A stretch of 63,600 nt of DNA from Synechococcales cyanobacterium GL140_1_metabat_312. GTDB taxonomy: Bacteria; Cyanobacteriota; Cyanobacteriia; Leptolyngbyales; Leptolyngbyaceae. Below the pieces are notes generated by a model, which saw nothing but the letters and a program-made list of their open reading frames with translations, was not told where the DNA came from and made no database searches. Made by a program: the position numbers and the translations under genes. The stretch spans positions 1-63,600 of the forward strand of contig JANXWB010000032.1 of the NCBI GenBank assembly GCA_025351345.1. Direction: 5' to 3'. Shown piece after piece: positions 62,928-63,600 of the stretch (position 1 is the stretch's first letter; each line of letters begins with the position of its first letter).

Positions 62928-63359
62928 ATGTTATTAACTTCTATGAAAAGAGACGTTGAAGTCAATCAAGATCTACTAAATATTGAAGATATTCAATCCC
63001 AAATAATTCATAATTACTTCTTCACGCTAAATGAAAATAACTTTGAAGAATTTGCAGCATTATTTTCGCCTGATGGCGTACTTTTTCCACCGTTTGAATC
63101 GGCGATCGTTGGAAGAGCTGCAATTTTTCAATATCTGCAAACTACAGGAATCGAAGTAAAAGCTTTTCCCCAGTCGGGTACCGTACAGCCTGAGAACAAT
63201 GACATAACTGTTTATCAAATTAGCGGTAATGTAAAAACCAGCTACTTCACAGTCAATGTGGTTTGGATTATCGAGCTAAATGCTGAACAGCAAATTATTT
63301 CTGCCAAAATCAAGCTGCTCGCCACCTTGGAAGATTTACTTCGCTTCAAACGTGATTAA
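62928..63359 (+). CDS. C-terminal-domain homologue of OCP (CTDH), NTF2-like
   Basis: 143 residues matching the carotenoid-transfer C-terminal domain of orange carotenoid protein. Seen: IHNYFFTLNENNFEEFAALF (Tyr that would H-bond the carotenoid carbonyl), SPDGVLFPPFESAIVGRAAI, VYQISGNVKTSYFTVNVVWI (conserved Trp) and IISAKIKLLATLEDLLRF. CTDH proteins exchange carotenoid with helical carotenoid proteins. No cysteine occurs anywhere, unlike CTDHs reported to form disulfide-linked dimers. Start ATG 62928; ATG 62943 is an alternative. Divergent from the helical carotenoid protein gene. Confidence 0.9.
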   Translation: MLLTSMKRDVEVNQDLLNIEDIQSQIIHNYFFTLNENNFEEFAALFSPDGVLFPPFESAIVGRAAIFQYLQTTGIEVKAFPQSGTVQPENNDITVYQISGNVKTSYFTVNVVWIIELNAEQQIISAKIKLLATLEDLLRFKRD

Positions 63360-63521
63360 GTAGCTATTAAAGAACTCTAAAGAAAGAAGTGCCCCGACCT
63401 AACAAACTGAGAGGTTGAAAAGTTATTCAACGATCGCATAGATTAGTCAGGGCTATAGCCATTACTGGTCTAGTGAGGTACGCTATTAATCAAAATCATA
63501 GTTTCAGTTTATAAACAGTTA

Positions 63522-63600
63522 ATGCAGCCTTATTCATTAGACTTACGTCAGAAAATTGTTGATGCTTATGAGAAAGGTGATGTCTCGCAACGAAAGCTCG
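63522..63600 (+). mobile_element. IS630-family transposase, N-terminal start (cut by window edge)
   Basis: ATG 63522 begins MQPYSLDLRQKIVDAYEKGD with VSQRKL, the helix-turn-helix N-terminus typical of IS630-family transposases (YS.DLR.KI...YE.G..S.R..). The gene runs off the window. The upstream 160 bases (63360-63521) should hold the left inverted repeat and a TA target, but I could not define them. Confidence 0.85.

Overview
The window comes from a cyanobacterial chromosome. The GCGATCGC/CGATCG word is scattered throughout, and several genes belong to families centred on cyanobacteria: a TonB receptor with an N-terminal AMIN domain, DUF2811, HemJ, cyanobacterial CobN, and separate N- and C-terminal relatives of the orange carotenoid protein. 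No ribosomal RNA, CRISPR array or convincing tRNA was seen. Partial transposases lie at both edges (IS5-like at the left, IS630-like at the right). Several relic genes lie between them: MutS2, a P-type ATPase, an Rpn-type protein and a DUF6883 protein.

Layout. 1-1280 is a patchwork of gene remnants. 1816-16332 is the most distinctive block, a one-directional iron-acquisition island: AMIN/TonB outer-membrane receptor, RhtX/FptX-like MFS carrier, DUF2470 protein, entA-, entC-, entE- and entB-like genes for making and activating 2,3-dihydroxybenzoate, a single-module EntF-like NRPS (C-A-T-TE) and a SAM methyltransferase. The NRPS carries a one-base insertion just before the thioesterase GxSxG motif. 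16919-21249 (minus strand) is a phosphoketolase-marC-acetate kinase operon, preceded by a Pho-box-like repeat. 21467-27774 holds stress and small-function genes (UspA, CsbD, a short iron-permease-family protein, an Old Yellow Enzyme, a PAP2 phosphatase with a good Pho box upstream, RidA, Uma2). 27831-31649 is cobN with an in-frame palindromic repeat. 31776-41815 has creD, pepP, a Spy-like protein, lipB, the sulfate transporter genes sbpA-cysT-cysW, and hemJ.

42129-42874 is a gene-poor stretch with four TGTGGAAAA-type words, which match the cyanobacterial DnaA box as I recall it; it is a candidate origin or DnaA-regulated site. Next come prmA, serA, a second isochorismate synthase (menF), a sucrase/ferredoxin-like protein, a glutamate-cysteine-ligase-like enzyme, ddl, cobK and transketolase. 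55810-60167 is accessory: a broken DUF6883 gene, a YoeB-type toxin-antitoxin pair, a second divergent phosphoketolase-like enzyme, and a DUF3969 gene overlapped antisense by an unknown gene. The window ends with gatA and a divergent pair encoding a helical carotenoid protein and a C-terminal-domain homologue of OCP.

How the genes work together. The island would turn chorismate into 2,3-dihydroxybenzoate, couple it to one amino acid (the NRPS pocket looks unlike serine and may favour a basic residue), and re-import the ferric complex through the receptor and MFS carrier. Transketolase and the two phosphoketolase-type enzymes draw on the same sugar-phosphate pool, and acetate kinase would convert acetyl phosphate to acetate and ATP. 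All function calls are from reading sequence alone; no alignment or search was run.
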